Shown here: piece after piece, positions 36,208 through 44,908 of the stretch
Layout: each line of letters begins with the position of its first letter
How positions within the stretch are numbered: the first letter of the stretch is position 1
NCBI GenBank assembly: GCA_947472885.1
Contig: CANJBX010000002.1
Coordinates: forward strand, 1-64,000
Direction: 5' to 3'
From: Hyphomicrobiaceae bacterium
Lineage (GTDB): Bacteria > Pseudomonadota > Alphaproteobacteria > Rhizobiales > Xanthobacteraceae
DNA length: 64,000 nt
The notes under the pieces: generated by a model
Database searches by the model: none
What the model saw: only the letters and a program-made list of their open reading frames with translations
Told to the model about the DNA's origin: nothing
Position numbers and translations under genes: made by a program

Positions 36208-37740
36208 ATGCGGACCTTGCAAACCTTTCGCAATGCGGCTTGGCTGGCCGCCATCAGCGGAACCCTGGTCATGAGCGCGCAGGCGGCAGAACAAAAACGC
36301 GATCCGTTTTACTGGTTGAGCGAGATGAACAAGGCGTCCGCCGTGATGGTGGTCGAGCAGAACATCGTCCCGAAGGAGCTTGGCGCCAGGATCGCCGATG
36401 CGGTGTCGCAGGTCATTGCCGACGGCGACAAGCCGGGCGCGGGCCGTTCCGGCAACTACCTCATCGTCGAGCGCGACCTCGTCAAGGTGGGCGGGCCGGA
36501 TATCACGCGGCTGCATTCCGGCCGCAGCCGGCAGGACATCGGCTCGACCGCGCAGCGGCTCGCCATGCGCGACGACCTCCTTGCCGCCTTCGACAAACTG
36601 AATGCTGCGCGTGACGTGCTGCTGGCGCTGGCCGCGAAACACCCCGATGCGATCATCCCCGCTTACACCTGGGGCGTGCAGGCGCAGCCCGTAACGCTCG
36701 GCCATTATATCCTTGCCTATTCGTCGGCCTTCGCACGCACCGCCGAGCGGATGCGCGAGGCTTACGCGCGGCTCAACCGTTCGCCGTTTGGCGCAGCGGC
36801 GCTTGGCACATCGAGCTTTCCGGTCAATCGCCCGCGCCTTGCCGAATTGCTTGGCTTCGACGGGCTGATCGAGAATTCGCTCGACGCCAACCAGATTTCT
36901 CCGATCGACAGCGGCGCGGAACTCGTGAGCCTCGCGGAAGCGGGCGCGCTCACCATCGGCACGCTGATTGCGGACATTACCCAGCAATATTCCCAATCCC
37001 AGCCGTGGTTCCTGATGACCGAGGGTGAACTCACCGGCACGTCGAGCATCATGCCGCAGAAGCGCAATCCTTCCGGCCTCGTGTTCCTGCGCGCGCAGGC
37101 ATCGACCGTCATCGGTCACGCGCAGACCTTCGTGATGGTCGCGCATAACGTCGCCGCCGGCATGAGCGACTACAAGCCGTCCATCAATCCGTTGCAGGGC
37201 AACCAGCCCAACAACGTGATGCGCGAGGCGGCGGCGCTGTACGACCAGTTCGCCGCGATCATGAAGACGATTGTGTTCAATCCGCCGCGCGCGCTCGCGG
37301 AAGTCGATGGCGATTATTCGACGACCACGGAACTTGCCGACACCTTGCAGCGCGTCGCCGACGTCCCGTTCCGCGTTGGGCATCATTTCGCATCGGAGGT
37401 GGTGAACTACGGGCGCGGCAATAATCTGAAACCCTCGGAAATTCCCTATGCCGAAGCGCAGCGCATCTACACCGAGGCGGCGAAGGGCGCAAAACTCGCC
37501 GACGACAAGCTGCCACTCACCGAAGAACAGTTCCGCAAGTCGCTGACCGCGCAGAACATGGTGGAGGCGAGCCAGGGCATCGGCGGGCCGCAGCCATCGG
37601 AAGTCGCGCGCATGTTGAAGGCCGAACAGATCAAGTTGATGAATGACCGCAAGTGGCTCGACGACCGCCGCAACAGCCTTGCGGCAGCGGCGAAGAATCT
37701 CGACATGGTGTTTGCGAAGCTGAAGGCGAATGCAAAGTAG
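36208..37740 (+). CDS. Exported argininosuccinate lyase-like protein of the fumarase/aspartase superfamily
   Basis: 510 residues. Residues 1-27 form a Sec signal peptide (AWLAAISGTLVMSAQA), unusual for this cytoplasmic enzyme superfamily. The body carries ASL motifs: LHSGRSRQD (102-110), QAQPVTLGHYILAY (158-171), SPFGAAALGTSSFP and the superfamily signature GTSSIMPQKRNP (277-288) with its catalytic Ser. Where ASL has Thr-His in the THLQ motif, this protein has Thr-Trp (YTWGVQ, Trp 155). GGGAG is 9 bases before the ATG. Divergent from the acyl-CoA dehydrogenase with a 104-base gap. True substrate unknown; it probably acts in the periplasm. Confidence 0.8.
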   Translation: MRTLQTFRNAAWLAAISGTLVMSAQAAEQKRDPFYWLSEMNKASAVMVVEQNIVPKELGARIADAVSQVIADGDKPGAGRSGNYLIVERDLVKVGGPDITRLHSGRSRQDIGSTAQRLAMRDDLLAAFDKLNAARDVLLALAAKHPDAIIPAYTWGVQAQPVTLGHYILAYSSAFARTAERMREAYARLNRSPFGAAALGTSSFPVNRPRLAELLGFDGLIENSLDANQISPIDSGAELVSLAEAGALTIGTLIADITQQYSQSQPWFLMTEGELTGTSSIMPQKRNPSGLVFLRAQASTVIGHAQTFVMVAHNVAAGMSDYKPSINPLQGNQPNNVMREAAALYDQFAAIMKTIVFNPPRALAEVDGDYSTTTELADTLQRVADVPFRVGHHFASEVVNYGRGNNLKPSEIPYAEAQRIYTEAAKGAKLADDKLPLTEEQFRKSLTAQNMVEASQGIGGPQPSEVARMLKAEQIKLMNDRKWLDDRRNSLAAAAKNLDMVFAKLKANAK

Positions 37741-37742
37741 GC

Positions 37743-37838
37743 CTCATCCTGAGGAGCGATGCGCAGCATCGCGTCTCGAAGGATCGAGGCCGTTCAAAGA
37801 ATATCGAGACGCCGCCTGCGGCGGCTCTTCAGGATGAG
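37743..37838. repeat. CCTCATCCTGAGGAGC-type palindromic repeat, copy 2
   Basis: TCATCCTGAGGAGCGATGCGCAGCATCGCGTCTCGAAGGATCGAGGCC at the left pairs with GAGACGCCGCCTGCGGCGGCTCTTCAGGATGAGG at the right. It lies 2 bases after the lyase stop, between convergent genes, and may end both transcripts. Confidence 0.85.
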
Positions 37839-37870
37839 GGCTTCGATAGACAAAAGCCAGTCAAAGACAA

Positions 37871-38647
37871 TCAGCCTTTGATCGCGACGATCTGCCCGCC
37901 ATCGACCACCACGGTCGCGCCCGTCATGTAAGCGCCAGCGTCGGACGCCAGCAGCAGCAGCGCGCCATCGAGATCGCCCGCGTTGCCGAAGCGGCCCATG
38001 GGAATATCGCGCTTCATGTTCTGGCCGATGTCGCTGTTGAGAAAGTCGTGGTTGATCTCGGTATCGAACCAGCCCGGCGCAATCGCATTGACGCGCACGC
38101 CCTTGAACGCGAGTTCGAGCGCCAGCGCCTTGGTTGCCTGCACGACGCCGGCCTTGGCGATGGCGTAAGCCGCCGTACCCTTGGACACGTTGAGCGCCAG
38201 CACGGACGCGGTGTTGACGATCGCGCCCCTGGCGTTGGCGGCGAGCATCCGCCGCGCGCCTTCCTGCGCGGTGAAGAAAACCGCATCGAGGTTGGTGCCG
38301 ACGACGCGACGGTATTCCTCTTCCGTGATGTCGAGCGCGCGCGTCGAATGCGCGACGCCGGCGTTGTTGACGAGGATCGTCACCGTGCCGAAGGCTTTTT
38401 CGGCGGCATCGAATGCGCGTGACATGCTGGCGCGGTCGGTGACGTCGCCCTCGATGGCCGTGGCGACACCGCCCGCGGCTTCAATCTTCGCCTTCAAGGC
38501 TTCGATACGATCCTTGCGGCGCGCGACCAGTGCGACCTTTGCGCCGTTCGCGGCCAGCACCTGCGCAAAGCGTGCACCCAATCCGCTCGATGCGCCGGTG
38601 ACCAGCGCGACCTTGCCGGTGAGATCGAAGATGTTTGCGGCTTTCAT
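37871..38647 (-). CDS. SDR-family NAD(P)-dependent oxidoreductase
   Basis: 258 residues of the classical short-chain dehydrogenase family. Cofactor motif TGASSGLG (about 14-21), NNAG, catalytic Ser in NTASVL, Tyr and Lys in YAIAK, and WFDTEINHDFLNS after the active site. The Arg pair in VARRKDR after beta-2 favours NADP. The substrate is not predictable; relatives are annotated as 3-oxoacyl-ACP reductase or sorbitol dehydrogenase. Starts at 38662 and 38647 are both possible; the second (MKAANIFDL) fits the family. No operon partner. Confidence 0.85.
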   Translation of the reverse strand: MKAANIFDLTGKVALVTGASSGLGARFAQVLAANGAKVALVARRKDRIEALKAKIEAAGGVATAIEGDVTDRASMSRAFDAAEKAFGTVTILVNNAGVAHSTRALDITEEEYRRVVGTNLDAVFFTAQEGARRMLAANARGAIVNTASVLALNVSKGTAAYAIAKAGVVQATKALALELAFKGVRVNAIAPGWFDTEINHDFLNSDIGQNMKRDIPMGRFGNAGDLDGALLLLASDAGAYMTGATVVVDGGQIVAIKG

Positions 38648-38771
38648 GGACAAAATCACCATTGGCTCTTCGTGAGGCAGATAGCCGCCCTACAAAAGCC
38701 AATGACAGTCAAAGACGCAATCGGTTTCACTGTCTCTTTTTGTGCTTGCGGGCTTTGGCGCGCCTCATGAC

Positions 38772-39809
38772 CTACATTCTCGGAATGAACCAAGCTCTGC
38801 CGGGTACCGGATCGACATAATTTTGCAGCCGCGGCTGTATGTCGTCGGGCGCGTCACCCGCAAGTACCTGACGAATATCCGCGATGACTTTGGGTGCCGT
38901 GCGCAAATAGCCATGCCCTGTATCGTCCTCGGCATTTTCCAGCGCAACCCTGGAACAGTCGATCGACGTAATTTGCCCGGGGAGGTTGGCGAGATCTCTG
39001 GGTCCCCATATGCCGAGAGGTGCCCATCCTTTGTTCACGATCCTGCTCGCTGTCAGCGCCCAGTCAGAGCCGTAATAGTAGACAGCCACCTTCTTGGCGA
39101 GTTTGAGAAGCGGTGCGAGCGGCTTTCCTCTGGAAAGTGCATTATCGGCCTCGTCGGCCGCGATCAGGATAGCGCCTTCGAACAGGTCCGATTTCACAAT
39201 ATTACTGTTCTTCGCATTTATGCGCTGAACAGCTTGCCCAAGGACATAGTTACCCATCGAATGGGCGACGATCTGCAGTATCGGTAATTCCGCTTTTTTC
39301 CGACTCACGAGAAATGTCAGCAGCTCGCGCAAAGCTGAAAGTGCAAACTGCGCCGACGCGGTCGCTTTTCGCTTGTCTGCTCTGTAATGGTCGATAGATA
39401 TTTTTTCTACGTGCAAGGCCGGCCATGAAACGCAATATGCGCCGCTGACTTCATAAAGGTGCGCAAGGCGCGCGGTATCTTCAATCGCTTCCCTGAAATC
39501 GGTGTTGAACCCGTGAATGAATACAAGTCCGCGGCCCGGCGCGGATTTACGTTTCGAAGACGAGCCGGGCCCGCTGAGTTTACGCGCGTAGGCCGAGATG
39601 CCGTTTTCATCAACGAACTTACCTGAGCCCGGCCTGATCGGCGGTCCGATGATGATCGTCCCCACGTCGATGCGCCACTGACCGCCGTATCGCACGACAT
39701 CGACGGAGCCGTTCACATATTCCGTGTTGCCTCGCACCTCCGAACCGAAAATGTCCAACCCGCCGACGTAATTGCGATTGGTCGAAAACTGAACCTTGAT
39801 GGTTGTCAC
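38772..39809 (-). CDS. Alpha/beta hydrolase, DUF900 type (putative esterase)
   Basis: 345 residues. The opening VQFSTNRNYVGG is typical of DUF900 proteins. Oxyanion region VFIHGFNTDFREAIEDTARLAH, nucleophile elbow VAHSMGNYVLG (Ser), a probable acidic residue in YGSDWALT, and His in DTGHGYL. No signal peptide is visible, so it is probably cytoplasmic. The natural ester substrate is unknown. Base composition is somewhat more A/T-rich than its neighbours, suggesting later acquisition. It stands alone between an SDR gene and TRAP transporter genes. Confidence 0.78.
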   Translation of the reverse strand: MTTIKVQFSTNRNYVGGLDIFGSEVRGNTEYVNGSVDVVRYGGQWRIDVGTIIIGPPIRPGSGKFVDENGISAYARKLSGPGSSSKRKSAPGRGLVFIHGFNTDFREAIEDTARLAHLYEVSGAYCVSWPALHVEKISIDHYRADKRKATASAQFALSALRELLTFLVSRKKAELPILQIVAHSMGNYVLGQAVQRINAKNSNIVKSDLFEGAILIAADEADNALSRGKPLAPLLKLAKKVAVYYYGSDWALTASRIVNKGWAPLGIWGPRDLANLPGQITSIDCSRVALENAEDDTGHGYLRTAPKVIADIRQVLAGDAPDDIQPRLQNYVDPVPGRAWFIPRM

Positions 39810-39884
39810 AGGCCCCTCCCCGATGATCGAAGGCCGCAGGATTACACAACCTATGGTTTTGTAAAAGGTATCCTGCTAGGGGCG

Positions 39885-41282
39885 TTACAACCGATGCGGC
39901 AACCAGGTCGCAAGCCCCGGCAGGAACCACAGCGCCACCAGCGCCAGCATCTGGATCAGCACGAACGGAATGATCCCGAGATAAATATCCATCGTGGTGA
40001 TTTCCTTTGGCGCGACGCCGCGCAGGTAGAACAGCGTCGGGCCGAGCGGCGGATGGATGTAGGACATCTGCAGGTTCATCGCGATCATGATGCCGAGCCA
40101 GACCGGATCGACGCCGGGCATCTTCAGCAATATCGGCGCGACAATCGGCACCACCACGAAGATGATCTCGAAGGCGTCCATCACGAAGCCAAGCAGGAAC
40201 AGCGCGAGCATCACGGCCAGCACCGCGCCTGACGTGCCGCCCGGCAGATCGGTCAGTGCGCGGTTGACGAGATCGTCGCCGCCGAAGCCGCGGAACACCA
40301 GGCTGAACAGGGTCGCGCCGATGAGAATGAGAAAGATCATGCTGGAAATCTGCGCCGTGCGTTGCAGCACCGGCACCATGACCTCGTTGATCCATGACGA
40401 CTTCGCACCGGACCTGAAAACAGCGAGCAAAATCGCACCGACGGCGCCGATGGACGCCGACTCCGATGGCGTCGCGATGCCGCCCAGAATAGATCCCAGC
40501 ACCGCGAGGATCAGCAGCAGCGGCGCGACCATGACGGCAGCGAGCCGCCGCGCCAGCGCGAAGCCATGCGGCGCATCCGGTTCGGGCGGAATCGCCGGCG
40601 AACTCTTGGGAAACAGCACCGCGACCGCGATCAAGAACAGCAGATACAGAAACACGAGCCCGAACGCAGGAATGATCGCACCGGCGAACAGGTCGCTGAC
40701 CGTCACCGTCTGCGGCGAGAACACGCCCTTCGACAATTGCGCCGCCTGATAGGCGTTGCTGAGTTGGTCGCCGAGCAACACCAGCACCGTTGCGGGCGGA
40801 AAAATCTGCGCCAGCGTCGCGGTCGCGGCGACCGTGCCTGCCGCCAGCCTTTTGTCATAGCCGTGCCGCAGCATGGTCGGCAGCACGATCAACCCCATCG
40901 TCACGGTCGTTGCGCCGACAATGCCCTTCGCCGCAGCGAGCAATACGCCGACCAGCAGCACCGCAATCGCAAGCCCGCCGGTGAACGTGCCGAACAGCCG
41001 GGCCATGGTCTCAAGCAAATCCTCCGCGATGCGCGAGCGTTCCAGCATCACGCCCATGAACACAAACAGCGGGATAGCGATCAGCACATCGTTGGTGACG
41101 ACGCCGAACACGCGCGGCGGCAATGCAAGCAGCAGCGAGATCGGAAAGATGCCGAACGCATCGCCGAGCAGCGCGAAGATGAGCGAAGTGCCGCCCAGGG
41201 TCAGCGCAACCGGGTAGCCGGCCATCAGCGCGGCGCACATGGCGGCGACCATGACGATAGCTAGGATTTCGGGAAGCGGCAT
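39885..41282 (-). CDS. dctM: TRAP transporter large permease subunit (DctM)
   Basis: 465 residues, about 12 hydrophobic segments. The DctM/DedA-like motifs FVFMGVMLERSRIAEDLLETM and AAAKGIVGATTVTMGLIVLPTML are visible. It exchanges a small organic acid with sodium or protons across the inner membrane. Its ATG follows the dctQ stop by 13 bases. Length is somewhat above the usual 425; an extra 40 residues lie in the loop around FPKSSPAIPPEPDAPHG (about 215-240). Confidence 0.9.
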   Translation of the reverse strand: MPLPEILAIVMVAAMCAALMAGYPVALTLGGTSLIFALLGDAFGIFPISLLLALPPRVFGVVTNDVLIAIPLFVFMGVMLERSRIAEDLLETMARLFGTFTGGLAIAVLLVGVLLAAAKGIVGATTVTMGLIVLPTMLRHGYDKRLAAGTVAATATLAQIFPPATVLVLLGDQLSNAYQAAQLSKGVFSPQTVTVSDLFAGAIIPAFGLVFLYLLFLIAVAVLFPKSSPAIPPEPDAPHGFALARRLAAVMVAPLLLILAVLGSILGGIATPSESASIGAVGAILLAVFRSGAKSSWINEVMVPVLQRTAQISSMIFLILIGATLFSLVFRGFGGDDLVNRALTDLPGGTSGAVLAVMLALFLLGFVMDAFEIIFVVVPIVAPILLKMPGVDPVWLGIMIAMNLQMSYIHPPLGPTLFYLRGVAPKEITTMDIYLGIIPFVLIQMLALVALWFLPGLATWLPHRL

Positions 41283-41295
41283 GGCTATTCCGCCG

Positions 41296-41808
41296 TTATT
41301 CTGGCTTGGCCGACAACACGCGGCACGCGCGGATCGCCTGCGCGAGCACCTGCAACGCCAGCAGAAGCGCGAATAACGGAATAAGCGTCTTCAAAAGCCA
41401 GACCAGCGGCAGGCCGCCGACCTCGCGCGACCGCTCGAGAATGGCCCATGACCGTGTGACATAAGGCAGCGAAAGCCAGATCAGCGCCGCCATGAACGGC
41501 AGCAGCAGCAGAATGGCGCCCAGAAGATCGACGCGCGCCTTCGCCCGTTCGGACATGCCGGAATAGCAGATGTCGACGCGGACATGACCACCCGCCCACA
41601 GCGTCCACGCCGCCGTCATCAGGATCAACACTGCGTGAGCGTAAACGACTGATTCCTGAAGCCAAATCGAGCCAGTGCCGAACACATAGCGCAGCACGAC
41701 CACCAGAAACTGCACGGCCACCATGACAAGTACGGCCCACGCCGCACCGCGGCCAACGGCGGCGTTCAGGCGGTCAATACGGTCGGCAACTGTGGTCAGC
41801 GGCATCAT
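41296..41808 (-). CDS. dctQ: TRAP transporter small permease subunit (DctQ)
   Basis: 170 residues with four membrane segments (AAWAVLVMVAVQFLVVVLRYV, VLILMTAAWTLWAGG, LLGAILLLLPFMAALIWLSL, WLLKTLIPLFALLLALQVLAQ). HVRVDICYSGMSERAKARVDLLG is the conserved small-subunit loop. It is the membrane partner of DctM. No DctP-type substrate-binding gene is found in the window, so the receptor is encoded elsewhere or the system uses another one. Confidence 0.88.
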   Translation of the reverse strand: MMPLTTVADRIDRLNAAVGRGAAWAVLVMVAVQFLVVVLRYVFGTGSIWLQESVVYAHAVLILMTAAWTLWAGGHVRVDICYSGMSERAKARVDLLGAILLLLPFMAALIWLSLPYVTRSWAILERSREVGGLPLVWLLKTLIPLFALLLALQVLAQAIRACRVLSAKPE

Positions 41809-41822
41809 GACTTCATCTTAGC

Positions 41823-41860
41823 CTTTTTGCGCGGGCGATGGATGTCTATAAGGTGCCGCG
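41823..41860 (+). promoter_or_regulatory. Twin 38-bp promoter-like element, copy 1 (before the L,D-transpeptidase)
   Basis: CCTTTTTGCGCGGGCGATGG followed by ATGTCTATAAGGTGCCGC, ending 51 bases before the first ATG of the L,D-transpeptidase gene. It matches the element at 42593-42630 in 33 of 38 positions. CTATAA with a T-rich block 17 bases upstream resembles a -10/-35 arrangement (inference). Confidence 0.6.
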
Positions 41861-41911
41861 CAATGAAGTTCCCCCCAAGCCTGCCCTCCCACATCCGAAG
41901 GCTGTATCCCG

Positions 41912-42535
41912 ATGAGTGATCGCGAAGAATCCATGACCCACAAGCTGAGCCGCCGCACGATCCTCGCCGGCCTGCCGCTGCTGATGGCCGGTTGTGCCGG
42001 CGGCTATGGCCCGGTCAACGATGGCGGCTTCGCCACCCCGGCAGTCGATACTTCCAACCTCGACTCCAGCCTGTTGCGTCAGGAAGTGGCGTGGAAGGGC
42101 GACGAGAAGCCCGGCAACATCGTCGTGAACATCCCGGAACGCCGGCTCTATCTGGTCATGGCGGGCGGGCGCGCCATGCGCTACGGCGTCGGCGTCGGCC
42201 GCTCCGAAGGCATGAACTTCCGCGGCAGCGCCATCGTCGGCCGCAAGGAGAAGTGGCCGCGCTGGACCCCGACAGCGAACATGATGGAGCACATCCCGCG
42301 CTACCGGAAGTTTGCCGGCGGCATGGGCGGCGGTCCCGACAATCCGCTTGGACCCCGCGCGCTCTATCTCTACCGCGACGGCGCGGACACCCACTTCCGC
42401 CTGCACGGCACCACCGAGCCGCAGACCATCGGCCAGGCCGTCTCGTCTGGCTGCATCCGCCTGTTCAACCAGGACATCATCGATCTCTATGATCGCGTCC
42501 CGGTCGGCGCGCGCGTGACGGTGATTCAGGCATAA
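41912..42535 (+). CDS. L,D-transpeptidase (YkuD/ErfK family), predicted lipoprotein
   Basis: 207 residues: a Tat-like twin-Arg stretch (SRRTILAG), lipobox LLMAGC with Cys 28, then a YkuD domain whose active site is HGTTEPQTIGQAVSSGCIRL (His 165, Cys 181, Arg 183). It forms 3-3 peptidoglycan cross-links or anchors proteins to the wall, at the periplasmic side of a membrane. A second ATG at 41933 gives a shorter leader that keeps the twin-Arg motif. The promoter-like element is shared with the next gene (CobW), but the genes are separated by 138 bases and have separate copies. Confidence 0.9.
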   Translation: MSDREESMTHKLSRRTILAGLPLLMAGCAGGYGPVNDGGFATPAVDTSNLDSSLLRQEVAWKGDEKPGNIVVNIPERRLYLVMAGGRAMRYGVGVGRSEGMNFRGSAIVGRKEKWPRWTPTANMMEHIPRYRKFAGGMGGGPDNPLGPRALYLYRDGADTHFRLHGTTEPQTIGQAVSSGCIRLFNQDIIDLYDRVPVGARVTVIQA

Positions 42536-42592
42536 AGCCAGCCACTACAAGCGTCTAGCGAAGCTATCGCGGCTTAACGGGCCAATCATGGC

Positions 42593-42630
42593 CCCTTTTG
42601 CGCGGGCGGCGGATGTCTATATGTTGCCGC
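42593..42630 (+). promoter_or_regulatory. Twin 38-bp promoter-like element, copy 2 (before cobW)
   Basis: CCCTTTTGCGCGGGCGGCGG followed by ATGTCTATATGTTGCCGC, ending 49 bases before the cobW ATG. It is the second copy of the element at 41823-41860, and the spacing to the start codon is nearly the same in both. Confidence 0.6.
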
Positions 42631-42679
42631 AACAGGCCGCCCCGGAATACGGGGCTCCGCAGCAGTTCAGAGTGTGACC

Positions 42680-43744
42680 ATGTCCGACAACAGCACCGCA
42701 GAAGCCGGCTCCGGCAAAATCCCCGTTACCGTCCTGACCGGCTATCTCGGCGCGGGCAAGACCACCCTGCTCAACCGGATTTTGTCGGAACCGCACGGGC
42801 AGAAGTATGCGGTGATCGTCAACGAGTTCGGCGAGATCGGCATCGACAACGACCTCGTGGTCGGCGCCGACGAAGAAATCTTCGAAATGAACAACGGCTG
42901 CATCTGCTGCACCGTGCGCGGCGACCTCATCCGCATCATCGAAGGCCTGATGCGCCGCAAGGGCAAATTCGACGCCATCATCGTCGAGACCACCGGCCTC
43001 GCCGATCCGGCGCCCGTCGCGCAGACATTCTTTGTCGATGACGACGTCAAGGAGAAGGCGCGGCTCGATGCGGTCGTCACCGTCGCCGACGCGCTGTGGC
43101 TCAAGGACCGTCTCAAGGATGCACCGGAAGCCAAGAACCAGATCGCCTTTGCCGATGTGATCCTGCTCAACAAGACCGACCTCGTGGACGAGGGCGGATT
43201 GCGCGAAGTCGAGGCGCGCATTCGCGCCATCAACCCCTATGCGAAAATCCACCGCACCGAGCGTTCCAACATCGCGCTCGACAAGGTGCTGGGACAAAAC
43301 GCCTTCGATCTCGACCGCATTCTCGACATCGAGCCGCAGTTCCTGAAGAGCGGCGACGATGAAGGTCATTCGCATGGTCACGATCATCACGATCACGCGC
43401 ATGGCCATGACCACGATCACGGCGGCCTCAAGCACTATCACGACGAAGACATGCAATCGATGTCGCTCAGGACCGACAAGCCACTGGACCCGGACAAATT
43501 CCTCCCGTGGATGCAGGACCTTGTCGCCAAGGACGGGCCGAGCATCCTGCGCTGCAAGGGCATTCTCTCGTTCAAGGATGACCCGGACCGCTTTGTGCTG
43601 CAGGGCGTCCACATGATCCTCGACGGCGATCACCAGCGGGCCTGGAAGGATGGCGAGAAGCGCGACAGCCGCCTCGTATTCATCGGCCGCGAATTGCCGC
43701 AGGACAGAATTCGCGAAGGCTTCGAAGCGTGCATCGCGCAGTGA
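42680..43744 (+). CDS. CobW/COG0523-family GTPase, putative metallochaperone
   Basis: 354 residues from ATG 42680. G3E GTPase: P-loop GYLGAGKTT (21-29), the metal motif GCICC (73-77), DP/ETTGLADP (102-110), and NKTD (164-167). A His-rich metal-binding loop of about 12 His spans 230-254. A CobW C-terminal domain follows. Such proteins insert zinc (or cobalt) into client proteins; several are induced by zinc limitation. No Zur-type palindrome is seen here. A GTG two codons upstream is an alternative start. Confidence 0.92.
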   Translation: MSDNSTAEAGSGKIPVTVLTGYLGAGKTTLLNRILSEPHGQKYAVIVNEFGEIGIDNDLVVGADEEIFEMNNGCICCTVRGDLIRIIEGLMRRKGKFDAIIVETTGLADPAPVAQTFFVDDDVKEKARLDAVVTVADALWLKDRLKDAPEAKNQIAFADVILLNKTDLVDEGGLREVEARIRAINPYAKIHRTERSNIALDKVLGQNAFDLDRILDIEPQFLKSGDDEGHSHGHDHHDHAHGHDHDHGGLKHYHDEDMQSMSLRTDKPLDPDKFLPWMQDLVAKDGPSILRCKGILSFKDDPDRFVLQGVHMILDGDHQRAWKDGEKRDSRLVFIGRELPQDRIREGFEACIAQ

Positions 43745-43778
43745 CGTTGTTTTGTTGTTCCAATCTCAAATCTCACTC

Positions 43779-43873
43779 GGCCTCATGCTGAGGAGCCCGC
43801 ATAGCGGGCGTCTCGAAGCACGAGGCCGCCCATCCTTCGAGACGCAGCGCTTCGCGCTGCTCCTCAGGATGAG
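43779..43873. repeat. CCTCATCCTGAGGAGC-type palindromic repeat, copy 3
   Basis: GGCCTCATGCTGAGGAGC...GCGTCTCGAAGCACGAGGCC at the left and CCTTCGAGACGC...CTGCTCCTCAGGATGAGGC at the right form a foldback between the cobW and WD40 genes. It could separate their transcripts. Confidence 0.85.
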
Positions 43874-43906
43874 GCGGAACTAACAACGGTGAAGTAGAAC
43901 AAGAAC

Positions 43907-44908
43907 ATGACCGACGTTCCCGCCGACACCCCTTCCGTCATCGACCGCACGCAGCCCGTCGCCGTCGGCGAGCCAATCATCGCGGCGCATTTCATCGGCG
44001 ACACCGCCGTGTTCGTGCTGGCGGAGGAAGCACTGGTATTCGCCGGCTCCAATGGCACGCAGCGCGTCGCGGTCCATGGCGGCGGCATCCTGGAAAGCGC
44101 AAGCGACGGCAAGCGCATCGTCACCGGCGGCGACGACGGCAAGGTCGTGGTCACGGACGGCAAGGGCGCCAGCATAACGATTGTCACGGATGCCAAGCGC
44201 CGCTGGATCGACCATGTCGCGGTCAACGCCGGCGCAATCGCGTGGTCGGCCGGCAAGCAGGCGTTCGCCAAGGCTGCAAAGGGCGACGAGAAGACGGTCG
44301 AGGCGCCCTCCTCCGTTGGCGGACTGGCATTCGCACCCAAGGGATTCCGCCTCGCCATCGCACATTACAACGGCGCGTCGCTGTGGTTTCCCAACGTCGC
44401 CGCAAAGCCGGAACTGCACGAATGGAAAGGCTCGCATGTCGGCGTGACCTTCAGCCCGGACGGCAAATTCCTTGTCACCGCGATGCAGGAGCCGGCCTTG
44501 CATGGCTGGCGGCTTGCCGACGACAAGCACATGCGGATGACCGGCTATTCCGCCAAGGTGCGCTCGCTGTCGTGGACGCCGGGCGGCAAATGGCTCGCCA
44601 CGTCGGGTTCCACCCAGCTGATCCTGTGGCCGTTCGCGAGCAAGGACGGCCCGATGGGCAAACAGCCGCAACTGCTGGCGCCGCGCGATACCAAGGTTGT
44701 GGTCGTTGCAGCGCATCCGACACAGGAAGTTGTCGCTGTCGGCTTCGACGATGGCGTCATCCTGCTGGTGCGGCTTGGCGACGGCGCGGAGGTGCTGGCG
44801 CGCAAGCCCGGTAATGCGGCAGTGTCGGCGCTGGCATGGAATACCACCGGCGCTATCGTCGTGTTCGGCACCGCCGACGGCGAAGCCGGCATCATCGACC
44901 TTACATAG
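43907..44908 (+). CDS. WD40-repeat protein
   Basis: 333 residues predicted as a WD40 beta-propeller of about seven short blades. Recognisable blade ends include KRIVTGGDDGKVVVTD, VGVTFSPDGKFLVTAMQEPALHGW, VRSLSWTPGGKWLATSGSTQLILW and VSALAWNTTGAIVVFGTADGEAGIIDL. No signal peptide. Propellers are protein-interaction platforms, so the partner is what matters, and it is not evident. It lies 160 bases after cobW in the same direction, with a repeat between, so they may or may not be co-transcribed. Confidence 0.85.
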   Translation: MTDVPADTPSVIDRTQPVAVGEPIIAAHFIGDTAVFVLAEEALVFAGSNGTQRVAVHGGGILESASDGKRIVTGGDDGKVVVTDGKGASITIVTDAKRRWIDHVAVNAGAIAWSAGKQAFAKAAKGDEKTVEAPSSVGGLAFAPKGFRLAIAHYNGASLWFPNVAAKPELHEWKGSHVGVTFSPDGKFLVTAMQEPALHGWRLADDKHMRMTGYSAKVRSLSWTPGGKWLATSGSTQLILWPFASKDGPMGKQPQLLAPRDTKVVVVAAHPTQEVVAVGFDDGVILLVRLGDGAEVLARKPGNAAVSALAWNTTGAIVVFGTADGEAGIIDLT

